From positions 1-64,000 of the forward strand of contig JBLNCP010000059.1 of assembly GCA_050260775.1 (NCBI GenBank): a stretch of DNA of 64,000 nucleotides, written 5' to 3'. Source of the DNA: CALABS01 sp050260775. GTDB lineage: Bacteria; Pseudomonadota; Alphaproteobacteria; Rhodospirillales; Magnetospirillaceae. Below are positions 23,504 to 31,648 of the stretch, in pieces. Under the pieces are notes generated by a model that saw only the letters and a list, made by a program, of their open reading frames with translations, did not search any database and was not told the origin of the DNA. The number at the start of each line of letters is the position of its first letter. Position 1 is the stretch's first letter. A program made the position numbers and the translations under genes.

Positions 23504-25159
23504 CTACGCGGAGCCCCCGTCAGGGATAGTGAACAGGAAGGTTGCCCCCTCGCCCGGGGTCGATTCGACCCACACCTCGCCGCCGAAGCGATGGATGATG
23601 CGCTGGCAGACGGCGAGGCCGACGCCGGTGCCGGAGCGGTCGCCCGGTGGGTGCAGGCGCTGGAAAATCACGAAGATCTTGTCGAAGTATTGAGGGTCGA
23701 TGCCGATGCCGTTGTCGGCTACGGCGACGGTCCACCATCCGTCCCTGTCGCTGCGGGCGCTCACCTCGATGCGGGGGCGGCGGCCCGGGGCGCGGTATTT
23801 GACCGCGTTGCCGATCAGGTTCTGGAACAGGCTGACGAGCTGGAACTCGTCAGCCCGCACCGTCGGCAGGTCGCCGACGATGATCTCGGCGTCGGCTTCG
23901 GCGATGGCGGCGGCGAGATTGGCAGCGGCCTGGTCGAGCGCCTTGCGGCAGCTGACCCGGACCAGCGGCTGCCCGCGGCTGGAGACCCGGGCGTATTCCA
24001 GCAGGTCCACGATCAACATCGACATCCGGCTGGTGCCTTCGACGATGAACCCGATGAAATCGTCGGCATCGGCGTCCAGGCGGCCGCGGTAGCGGCGCTC
24101 CAGCAGCTGGGCGTAGCTGACGATGTTGCGCAACGGGGTCTGCAGGTCGTGCGAGGCGACATAGGCGAAGCGCTCCAGATCGGCGTTGGAGCGCTCAAGT
24201 TCCACCGACTTGGCGCGCAGCGCCCTTTCGACCCGGGCCTGGCGGGTGATGTGGCGGGCCGTGCCGAAGGCGGTGGCCGCCATCGCCAGGACCAGCAAAG
24301 CCCCGAGGAGGCGGGTGCGGCTGATGCCCTCCTCGACCACCTCCCAGCCCTGCTTCGGCACCGCGCCCATGCGCCAGGTGCCGTAGGGGAGCTGGACGTC
24401 GGTCACCACCGGCCGCTGATCGAAGATGGCCTCGTCCCCAGAGATGACCGCGCCCGATTCCCCCAGCCCGTCGCGGCCGCGGATGGCGACGGCGAAGGGG
24501 AGGTCGTCGCGATCGAGGCCGGCGTCGGCGAAGACCGCGGGGATGTCGAGGACGACGTTGACCATGCCGAAGAACTTGCCCTCGCTGCCGTCGGGATTGC
24601 GCAGGAAGACGGGGGTGCGCGCGATCAGGCCGATGCCGCCCTGGATCAGCGGCACCGGCCCCTGCAGCACCGAGGACCGGGACGCGATTGATTTTCTCAC
24701 CTGGGCGTACTGCTCGGGTATCGTGCGGTAATCGACCCCGACCACCATTTCGTTGCCCGCCACCGGATAGGTCATGGCGATGACCAGGCCGCGGCTGAGC
24801 ACCATATTGCGCACGTTGCGGTGGCCGCTGAGCAGCACCTCGGCCGCCGTCGCGAACTGCCTTTCGGTGATATCGCCGTTGGCGATGATGAAGGCCACCA
24901 TGCCCCGGGTGCGCAGCAGCGGCCCGTTGAGGGAGTTCTCAAGCCGGGCGCGGATGGTGTTGAGCTGGGTGAGAATCGAACTGCGAAGTTCTTCTTGGCG
25001 TCGCAGCCGATCGATGCTGTCGAGGTGGACCAGCGCCATCGCCGCCAGGGCCGTCACCGCCGTAGCCACCGCCCAGGGCAGGCCGGCACGCGCCAGAGTG
25101 GTGACGGCCATCCGCAGCCGGCCAGGTCTGCCCCCTGGGTCTTCCACGATTGCGGTCAT
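23504..25159 (-). CDS. CHASE-domain sensor histidine kinase
   Basis: A 551-aa membrane kinase. TM1 (about 26-46), a periplasmic CHASE-like domain (about 75-260, MVVGVDYRTIPEQYAQVRKS and PVFLRNPDGSEGKFFGMVNVVLDI), TM2 (about 277-298), a coiled segment, HisKA with intact phospho-acceptor histidine in VASHDLQTPLRN (near 336), and a HATPase domain with N box NLIGNAVKYR, DNGIGIDPQYFDKIF and GTGVGLAVCQRI. The ATG at 25159 follows AGGGG by 4-5 nt and lies 25 nt after the DivL-like gene, so the two kinases form one operon. No response regulator gene accompanies them. Confidence 0.88.
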   Translation of the reverse strand: MTAIVEDPGGRPGRLRMAVTTLARAGLPWAVATAVTALAAMALVHLDSIDRLRRQEELRSSILTQLNTIRARLENSLNGPLLRTRGMVAFIIANGDITERQFATAAEVLLSGHRNVRNMVLSRGLVIAMTYPVAGNEMVVGVDYRTIPEQYAQVRKSIASRSSVLQGPVPLIQGGIGLIARTPVFLRNPDGSEGKFFGMVNVVLDIPAVFADAGLDRDDLPFAVAIRGRDGLGESGAVISGDEAIFDQRPVVTDVQLPYGTWRMGAVPKQGWEVVEEGISRTRLLGALLVLAMAATAFGTARHITRQARVERALRAKSVELERSNADLERFAYVASHDLQTPLRNIVSYAQLLERRYRGRLDADADDFIGFIVEGTSRMSMLIVDLLEYARVSSRGQPLVRVSCRKALDQAAANLAAAIAEADAEIIVGDLPTVRADEFQLVSLFQNLIGNAVKYRAPGRRPRIEVSARSDRDGWWTVAVADNGIGIDPQYFDKIFVIFQRLHPPGDRSGTGVGLAVCQRIIHRFGGEVWVESTPGEGATFLFTIPDGGSA

Positions 25160-25184
25160 GTTCCCCCTTGTGAGCCGCTGCGGC

Positions 25185-27656
25185 TCAGCTTGCGGTCGGC
25201 AACCTGACGACGACGACGGTGCCGCCCTCGGGCCCGTCCTTGAGCTCGATGCGGCCGCCGTGCAGTTCGACGAAGCGGCGGACCAGGGCGAGGCCCAAGC
25301 CCGCACCGGACGGCCCGGCCTGGTGGTTGATGGTCACGAAGCTGTCGAACACCCGCTCGCGGTCGGCCTCGGGGATGCCGGGGCCGGTATCGCTGACGGT
25401 GAGCACCAACTCGCCACCGGCGCGCTCGGCCCGGACCACCACCGATCCGCCCGTCGGGGTGTACTTCACCGCGTTGCCGACCAGGTTGAACATCACCTGC
25501 TTGAGCCGGCGCTGATCGGCGACGATCCAGCCGATGTCCAGCGGACAATCGAACTCCAGCGAGATCTTCTTTTCGCGCACCCGCTCACGCACCAGGGCGA
25601 GCACCGAGGTCAGCAGCGGATGGATGTCGGCGGCGTCGAGCTCCAGCGTCATCTGGCCCGCCTCGATGGTGGCGAGGTCGAGGATGTCCGACACCAGCCC
25701 CTGCAGCGCCTGCCCGGCCTCGGTGATGCCCTTGGCGTACTCGTGCTGGCGCTTGTTGAGCTTGCCGAAATATTCCGCCGACAGCATTTCCGAGAAGCCG
25801 ATGACGCTGGTCAGCGGTTTCCTCACCTCGGCGGAGACGTTGGCGATGAACTCGCTCTTCAGCAGGTCGGCGGCCGCCAGCGCCTCGTTGCGTTCGATCA
25901 GCGCCCGCTCGACGCGGGCGGTGTCGGTCACGTCCAGGAAGGTCAGCAGGGTGGCGCCATCGGGCAGCGGCACGCTGGTGCAGTCAAGGATGGCGCCGTC
26001 CTGGCGCTCGAACCGCGCGTCCTGCGGCGAGCGGCGGTCGACCAGCCCCATCAGGCGGTCGCGGACCTGCGGCCAGGTCGAGGCGCGGTCGGGCCGCCCG
26101 TCGAAGAAGTGCTTGAGCCGTTCCACGATCTCATGGAGGTGCGGCTCGCCGGCCAGGTAGGACGCGTCCAGCGACCAGATGCGTCCGAACGAGGGATTGA
26201 ACAGCTTGAGCCGTCCGTCGTCGCCGAACACGGCGATGCCCTCGTGGAGGTGGTCGAGGGTTTCCCGCTGTACCGCCAAGGCGGTGTTGAAGCTGCGCTC
26301 CAGCGCCAGGGTGTCGGTGACGTCCTCGTAGGTGAACACCAGCCCGCCGTAGGGATGCGGCGAGATCAGCCGGCGCAGCGTGCGGCCGTCGGGCAGATGC
26401 AGCACCGTCTCCACCGGGTCGATCAGCGAGATGAAGCGGCGGAGTTCCTCTTCCTTGTAGGCGCGATAGTCGGCGACCTCGGGCAGCAGCCGGCGCTCGC
26501 GCAGGCTGTCGAGCACCAGGGCATAGGTCGGCTGATTGGTCAGCCATTCGGTTTCCAGCCGCCACAGCCGCGCGAAGGCGGTGTTGAAGAAGGTCAGCTT
26601 GGTGTCGGGCGAGAAGATGGCGATGGCGGTGGCCAGCCGCTCCAGCACCTCGACGTGGGCGGTGACGTGCTGGTCGAGGCGGGTCTCCAGTTCCTCGACG
26701 CGGGTCTGGTCGAGGGCGAAGCCGGCGGTCAGCAAGGTCTCGCCCACCGACACCGGCACCTCGGTGAGCGCGGTCAGGCGGCGCTCGCCGGACAGCACGA
26801 GGTGGAAGGTCTCCGAGCGTGGCTCGCCGGCGGCACGGGCGCGGGCGGCCAGGGCGCGCGCCTCGCGCACCGAGGCGTCGGCCGCCAGTTCGATCTGGGC
26901 GGCGATGGCGGCATCCACCCCGCCGGCATCGACCGCATGGGCGTAGGCGCGGTTGACCGCCACCAGCGAAAGGTCCTCGTCGCGCAGCCACACCGGCATC
27001 GGCAGCGCGTCGATCAGCGCCTTGAAATAGGCGGTCTCGGACGCCAGGGCCTGCAGCGAGCGGGCAAGGTCCTCGACCACGGCGGCGCCGCTGGAGACAT
27101 CGGACAGCCACACCAGGTCGGCCATGCGCTCGCCATCGGGGCCGGCGACGCGGACGCCGGCCAGGCGGACCCGGCGGTTGCCGCCGATCAGCGGGAATTC
27201 GGCATCGAAGGGCTCGCCCTCGCTCCGCAAGGCGTCGATATGCCCGTCGATCAGGCGGGCATCCTGGGGTGCGAACGCTTCCCGCACGTCCTCCCAGTCG
27301 GACTGGGTCCCCCGCGTCAGCCCCAGCAGGACGGCGAGGCGGCGCGAGCACACCTCCACATCCGCGGTGTCGCCGGCCATCCACGCGTAATAGCCCTCGG
27401 GGGCGGCGGCCAGGCATTCCAGCAGGCGCGCGGCTTCCGCCTCCTTGGCGGCGGCGCGGCGGGTCAGCTTGGCGATGCGCCAGCGCTGCAGCGCCACCAG
27501 CGGCAGCGCCAGGGGGCCGAGCAGGGCGGCGCCGAGCGCCGCCGAACCGAGGTCGACGGGGAACAGGCCGGTCTCGACCGGAGCGAAACCCTGGGCCAGG
27601 ACGGCAGCCGGCACCATGGCCGTCGCCGCGCTCAGGCCCGCGAGAAACCTCCGCAT
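25185..27656 (-). CDS. DivL-like multi-PAS histidine-kinase homologue, phospho-acceptor His replaced by Ala
   Basis: An 823-aa protein: two N-terminal hydrophobic helices (about 4-22 and 34-56), several PAS-like segments (about 80-560), a DHp-like helix pair and a HATPase domain. The H box reads FIANVSAEVRKPLTSVIGF, with Ala609 (codon 25830-25832) where kinases have His. ATP-binding motifs remain: NLVGNAVKYTP, SDTGPGIPEADRERVF, GAGLGLALVRRF. The plan and the lost histidine match DivL, which in Caulobacter carries Tyr at this site and works as an allosteric partner of CckA upstream of CtrA. An equivalent role here is inference. ATG at 27656 with AGGAG 5 nt upstream. Confidence 0.82.
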   Translation of the reverse strand: MRRFLAGLSAATAMVPAAVLAQGFAPVETGLFPVDLGSAALGAALLGPLALPLVALQRWRIAKLTRRAAAKEAEAARLLECLAAAPEGYYAWMAGDTADVEVCSRRLAVLLGLTRGTQSDWEDVREAFAPQDARLIDGHIDALRSEGEPFDAEFPLIGGNRRVRLAGVRVAGPDGERMADLVWLSDVSSGAAVVEDLARSLQALASETAYFKALIDALPMPVWLRDEDLSLVAVNRAYAHAVDAGGVDAAIAAQIELAADASVREARALAARARAAGEPRSETFHLVLSGERRLTALTEVPVSVGETLLTAGFALDQTRVEELETRLDQHVTAHVEVLERLATAIAIFSPDTKLTFFNTAFARLWRLETEWLTNQPTYALVLDSLRERRLLPEVADYRAYKEEELRRFISLIDPVETVLHLPDGRTLRRLISPHPYGGLVFTYEDVTDTLALERSFNTALAVQRETLDHLHEGIAVFGDDGRLKLFNPSFGRIWSLDASYLAGEPHLHEIVERLKHFFDGRPDRASTWPQVRDRLMGLVDRRSPQDARFERQDGAILDCTSVPLPDGATLLTFLDVTDTARVERALIERNEALAAADLLKSEFIANVSAEVRKPLTSVIGFSEMLSAEYFGKLNKRQHEYAKGITEAGQALQGLVSDILDLATIEAGQMTLELDAADIHPLLTSVLALVRERVREKKISLEFDCPLDIGWIVADQRRLKQVMFNLVGNAVKYTPTGGSVVVRAERAGGELVLTVSDTGPGIPEADRERVFDSFVTINHQAGPSGAGLGLALVRRFVELHGGRIELKDGPEGGTVVVVRLPTAS

Positions 27657-27819
27657 CCGCTCTCCTTCCCCGTCCTCTCCCGACCGGGGAGAGTGCCTCC
27701 CATTGGGGGAAAAGACAAGAGTCGGACCACTGCGCTTCGGGATACCTCTACCCAATGCGGTTGTGGGTTTTGCGCCGACCTGCTACATCCGCCCTTGGCC
27801 TGTGCGGGAGGGGACCGGC

Positions 27820-28398
27820 GTGCTCCAGCGGACCTATGATTGGATGATGGATCGTGCCTCGCATCGTCATGCGGTGTGGTGGCTGGCGGCCGTGTCCTTC
27901 ATCGAAAGCTCGTTCTTCCCCATTCCGCCCGACGTCATGCTGATCCCCATGGTGCTGGCGGCTCCCACCCGCTGGCTACGCCTCGCCATGGTGTGCACGC
28001 TGGCCTCGGTGGCGGGGGGCTACCTGGGCTACGCCATTGGCTACTTCTTCATGGACAGCGTCGGCATGGCGATCCTCGGCGCCTTCGGACTGGTGGGCAA
28101 GTTCGAAGCGTTCAAGCCCAAGGTCGACGAATACGGCGTGTGGGTCATCATCGTGAAGGGGGCGACGCCGATCCCCTACAAGCTGATCACCATCGCCGCC
28201 GGCGCGTTCAAGTTCGACCTGGCCAAGTTCACGCTGGCCTCGGTGATCGCGCGCGCCATGCGCTTCCTGATCGAGGCGGCGCTGCTGTGGCAGTTCGGGC
28301 CGCCGATCCGCGCCTTCGTCGAAGGCCGGCTCAAGCTGGTGATGACCGCGGCGGTGGTGCTGGTGGTCGCCGGCTTCGCCATGGTCAAGCTCCTGTAG
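27820..28398 (+). CDS. DedA/YqaA-family membrane protein
   Basis: A 192-aa inner-membrane protein with about four helices and the SNARE-associated (VTT/DedA) core: SFIESSFFPIPPDVMLIPM near residue 28, GGYLGYAIGYFFM near 66, and VKGATPIPYKLITIAAGAFKF near 113 with the conserved G-x-x-P-x-P loop. This family includes lipid scramblase/flippase-like proteins; the YqaA branch is shorter. The start is GTG at 27820 with GGAGG 8 nt upstream. It is divergent from the DivL-like gene and followed, 66 nt on, by the Rieske gene. Confidence 0.85.
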   Translation: MLQRTYDWMMDRASHRHAVWWLAAVSFIESSFFPIPPDVMLIPMVLAAPTRWLRLAMVCTLASVAGGYLGYAIGYFFMDSVGMAILGAFGLVGKFEAFKPKVDEYGVWVIIVKGATPIPYKLITIAAGAFKFDLAKFTLASVIARAMRFLIEAALLWQFGPPIRAFVEGRLKLVMTAAVVLVVAGFAMVKLL

Positions 28399-28464
28399 GA
28401 CCGGCCTCTCCCACCGCCGTCCCCGGGTTCTTATATCCAGGGACAGCCAGCGAGGGAGGCACCG

Positions 28465-29001
28465 ATGGCCAACGGCGACACCAACGAGCAGGCGAGCCGG
28501 CGCGACTTCCTGACCTACACCGTGGTCGGCATGGGCACCGTCGGAACCGCGCTGGCGCTGTGGCCCTTCATCGACAGCATGAACCCGTCCTCCGACGTGC
28601 TGGCGCTGGCCAGCACCGACGTCGACCTGGCCCCGATCCAGGTGGGGCAGCGCATCACCGTCACGTGGCGGGGCAAGCCGGTGTTCATCGACCACCGTAC
28701 GCCCGAGCAGATCGACCAGGCCCGCAAGGTCGTGGTCGAGGACCTGCGCGACCCCCAGGCCGACGAAAAGCGGGTCCAGAAGCCGGAATGGCTGATCATG
28801 GTGGGTGTGTGCACCCATCTCGGCTGCATTCCGCTGGGCCAGAAGCCGGCCGACCCGCGCGGCGATTTCGGCGGCTGGTTCTGCCCCTGCCACGGGTCGC
28901 ATTACGACACCTCCGGCCGCATCCGCAAGGGACCGGCGCCGCGCAACCTGGAAATTCCGGAGTACCAATTCACCACCGATACCGCCGTTCGGATCGGGTA
29001 G
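28465..29001 (+). CDS. petA: Rieske iron-sulfur protein of the cytochrome bc1 type
   Basis: 178 aa, the normal length for a ubiquinol-cytochrome c reductase iron-sulfur subunit. N-terminal Tat-type anchor SRRDFLTYTVVGMGTVGTA, then the 2Fe-2S ligand boxes CTHLGC (about 116-121) and CPCHGS (about 140-145) with the cysteines, histidines and GPAP loop all present. It would be a periplasm-facing electron carrier. In most relatives petB and petC follow directly; here the next gene is pmbA, so it is either an orphan or a second copy. GAGGGAGG precedes the ATG. Confidence 0.92.
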   Translation: MANGDTNEQASRRDFLTYTVVGMGTVGTALALWPFIDSMNPSSDVLALASTDVDLAPIQVGQRITVTWRGKPVFIDHRTPEQIDQARKVVVEDLRDPQADEKRVQKPEWLIMVGVCTHLGCIPLGQKPADPRGDFGGWFCPCHGSHYDTSGRIRKGPAPRNLEIPEYQFTTDTAVRIG

Positions 29002-29073
29002 CCGCCGCCGCGGCCCCATGCTAGCCTTCTGCCATCCGCCCATCGCACCCATGCCGCCCCCGGAGGAAACCTC

Positions 29074-30417
29074 ATGGCCGCTTCCGACACGCTGAACCTG
29101 TTGGCCGATGTCGTGGCGCGCGCCCGCTCGGCCGGTGCGGACGCCGCCGATGCGGTCCTGGTCGATTCGGTGTCGCTGTCGCTGGGCTGGCGCCTTGGCA
29201 AGATGGAGCGCCTGGAGCGCAGCGAGGCGGGCGATGTCGGCCTGCGCGTGCTGATCGGCCGCCGCCAGGCGATGGTGTCGTCGTCGGATCGCTCCGCGGC
29301 CGCGCTCGACGAACTGGTCGAACGCGCCATCGCCATGGCCCGCACGGTGCCCGAGGATCCGTTCGCCGGCCTGGCCGACCCCAAGGAACTCGCCACCAGC
29401 TTCCCCGAGCTCGATTGCTGCGATCCCCTGGAGCCTTCGGCCGAGCAGCTGGTCGACATGGTGCGCCGGGCCGAGGACGCCGCCCGCGCCGTGCCGGGAG
29501 TCACCAATTCCGAAGGGGCCGACGCCGGCTGGAGCCGTTCCGCCATCGCCTTCGTCGCCTCCAACGGATTTTCGCACGCCTATGCCGTGACCGGCGCGTC
29601 GCTGTCGGCGTCGGTGCTGGCGGGCGACACCGCCGGCGGCATGGAGCGCGACTACGATTACAGCTCGGCCGTCTATCTCTCCGACCTGCGCACCCCCGAG
29701 GACATCGGCCACGAGGCGGGCCGGCGGGCGGTACGGCGGCTGGGATCGCGCAAGGTCAAGACCTGCCAGGTTCCGGTGGTGTTCGATCCGCGCGTGGCGC
29801 GCGGGCTGATGGGCAGCCTGGCCGGCGCCATCAACGGCGCGACCGTGGCCCGCGGCACCAGTTTCCTCAAGGACCGTCTGAACAAGCCGGTGTTCAGCCG
29901 CGGCGTCCGCGTCGTCGACGATCCCCACCGCATCCGCGGCCTGCGCTCGCGCCCGTGCGACGGCGAGGGCGTGGCGACCCGGCGCATGAACGTCGTCGAG
30001 GACGGGGTGCTCACCACCTGGCTGATGGACTGCCGCTCGGCGCGGCAACTGGGGATGAAATCGACCGGGCACGCCAGCCGCGGCACCGGCTCGCCGCCCA
30101 GCCCCTCGGCCAGCAACTTCTACCTCGAGGCCGGCCCGGTCACCGTCAACGAGATGGTCGGCGACATCCCGCAGGGGTTCTTCGTCACCGACCTGTTCGG
30201 CCAGGGCGTCAACCTGGTGACCGGCGATTATTCGCGCGGGGCCGCCGGGTTCTGGATCGAGGGCGGCGAGATCGCCTATCCGGTGAGCGAGATCACCATC
30301 GCCGGCAACCTCAAGGACATGCTGCTGAACCTGACGCCGGCCAACGACCTTCACCTGCTGCATGGCGTCGACAGCCCGACGGTCCGCATCGACGGCCTCA
30401 CCGTCGCCGGGCGCTGA
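29074..30417 (+). CDS. pmbA: PmbA/TldE metalloprotease-family protein
   Basis: A 447-aa partner of TldD in a TldD/TldE protease that trims unfolded peptides or matures small peptide products. It has the PmbA features SLGWRLGKMERLERSE, GLRVLIGRRQAMVSSSD, SAVYLSDLRTPEDIG and the C-terminal GYF-like FFVTDLFGQGVNLVTGDYSRGAAGFWIEGGE. The HExxxH metal site of TldD is absent, so this is the TldE-type subunit. ATG with GGAGG 7 nt upstream. tldD is not in the window. Confidence 0.92.
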   Translation: MAASDTLNLLADVVARARSAGADAADAVLVDSVSLSLGWRLGKMERLERSEAGDVGLRVLIGRRQAMVSSSDRSAAALDELVERAIAMARTVPEDPFAGLADPKELATSFPELDCCDPLEPSAEQLVDMVRRAEDAARAVPGVTNSEGADAGWSRSAIAFVASNGFSHAYAVTGASLSASVLAGDTAGGMERDYDYSSAVYLSDLRTPEDIGHEAGRRAVRRLGSRKVKTCQVPVVFDPRVARGLMGSLAGAINGATVARGTSFLKDRLNKPVFSRGVRVVDDPHRIRGLRSRPCDGEGVATRRMNVVEDGVLTTWLMDCRSARQLGMKSTGHASRGTGSPPSPSASNFYLEAGPVTVNEMVGDIPQGFFVTDLFGQGVNLVTGDYSRGAAGFWIEGGEIAYPVSEITIAGNLKDMLLNLTPANDLHLLHGVDSPTVRIDGLTVAGR

Positions 30418-30458
30418 GGGGCCGGGCGCCGACGGTTTAGCATAGACTTTATAAAGGG

Positions 30459-30488
30459 TTACCGCACCCTCCACCCATGGGCTATACT
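30459..30488 (+). promoter_or_regulatory. Promoter of the small lipoprotein gene
   Basis: TTACCG (30459-30464) and TATACT (30483-30488, 5 of 6) are 18 nt apart; the predicted transcript starts just before the GGAGGGG ribosome site. Confidence 0.5.
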
Positions 30489-30513
30489 GCCCGCGCTTTT
30501 GGTGGAGGGGATG

Positions 30514-30876
30514 ATGGTACGCAGGATCGCGCTGGTCGGGATGATGGTGGCGGTGTCCGGGTGCGCCGACGGCTGGGTCTACACCCGGGGACCGGCCTTC
30601 GACAGCTTCGCCGACCGCGCCGCCGCCGAGAACCATTCCCGCGCCACCGTCGAGGCGGCCGAGACCGCGCGGACCGGCACGCCGGTGTCGTGGACCAGCC
30701 CCAAGGGCGCGCTGGGCAGCGTCACCCCGACCGGGGAATCGTTTTCCGACGCCGTGGGACGGACCTGCCGCCATCTGAAGCAGGAGGTCACCGTCCAATC
30801 GGTGACCCGCTCGCGCGAGGCCGAGGCCTGCCGCCTGACCGACGGCACCTGGATCATCGTCGACAAGGCAATTTGA
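30514..30876 (+). CDS. Small lipoprotein, RT0821/Lpp0805 surface-protein-like
   Basis: A 120-aa predicted lipoprotein: signal peptide MVRRIALVGMMVAVSGC with the lipobox VSGC, then a short domain whose pattern (GTPVSWTSPKGALGSVTP, GRTCRHLKQEVTV, EACRLTDGTWIIV) resembles rickettsial 17-kDa-antigen / RT0821-type surface proteins. Function unknown. Two ATGs are adjacent; the one at 30514 has the better spacing (5 nt) from GGAGG. It is monocistronic, with the TetR gene 133 nt away; that gap shows no clear element. Confidence 0.75.
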   Translation: MVRRIALVGMMVAVSGCADGWVYTRGPAFDSFADRAAAENHSRATVEAAETARTGTPVSWTSPKGALGSVTPTGESFSDAVGRTCRHLKQEVTVQSVTRSREAEACRLTDGTWIIVDKAI

Positions 30877-31009
30877 GGGTCGGAACCTCCCAAGCTTGTC
30901 CCCGAGATGGCGGCGCCGTCAATCGTTCGGCCCATCTTGATTGACGAAATGTCTGTCGCCCCAATTCGCTGACCGATAGCCTTGAGCGTCACTCAGTTCG
31001 GGGGCCGCC

Positions 31010-31648
31010 ATGGCTAAGGCACATCCGGTTGTCGGGGGCTCGGTGCATGACCGGCTGCTCGAAGCCGCGAGGACCTGCTTCCTCGCCGACGACTACCACA
31101 GCGTCAGCACGCGTCGCATTGCGGACGAGGCGGGGGTCAACGTCTCGATGATCCGCTACTACTTCGGCAGCAAAGAGGGGCTCTACGAGGAGATGATCCG
31201 CCATACCCTGAGCCCCCTGCTGGCGGTTCTGGATGGCGAGATGCTGACCTCCCTGGACGGCTTCACCGACTATCTCCGCCTGTACTACCGCACGATGCTG
31301 GCGACGCCGGAGTTCCCGCGGCTGATCCTCAAGGTCTTGGCCCTCAAGCACGGCCCCGGCCGCCGCTTCATCCAGCAATTGCTGGAGCGGGGCCGCACCC
31401 GGGGTGCCAAGCGGGTCGAGGACATGAAGCACAGGGGCGTGGTCGGTGCCGACATCGATCCCGACGTCCTCAGGATGTCGTTCGTCAGCCTGGCGATGAC
31501 CCCCCTTCTGCTGAAGGAGGTTTTCGAGGAACAGATGGACCGTCCGATGGATGCCGCGTTCCTGGAGGATTTGGCCCGCTTCAATGGCCGCCTCATCGCC
31601 GCCGGCCTTGTCGCCCTTGCGGACCCCAGGCCGGAGGCGTTGCCATGA
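31010..31648 (+). CDS. TetR-family transcriptional regulator
   Basis: 212 aa with an N-terminal TetR helix-turn-helix (about 14-60; STRRIADEAGVNVSMIRYYFGSKEGLYEEMI) and a C-terminal ligand-binding helical domain (about 80-205). Its stop overlaps the ATG of the O-methyltransferase gene, so it most likely represses its own two-gene operon in response to a small molecule made or modified by that enzyme (inference). Confidence 0.88.
   Translation: MAKAHPVVGGSVHDRLLEAARTCFLADDYHSVSTRRIADEAGVNVSMIRYYFGSKEGLYEEMIRHTLSPLLAVLDGEMLTSLDGFTDYLRLYYRTMLATPEFPRLILKVLALKHGPGRRFIQQLLERGRTRGAKRVEDMKHRGVVGADIDPDVLRMSFVSLAMTPLLLKEVFEEQMDRPMDAAFLEDLARFNGRLIAAGLVALADPRPEALP

Noticed and set aside
24774..30798. 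Long antisense frames opposite the two kinases and opposite the DedA-Rieske-PmbA genes
   Set aside because: Same high-G+C shadow effect; products have no domains and overlap several well-supported genes.
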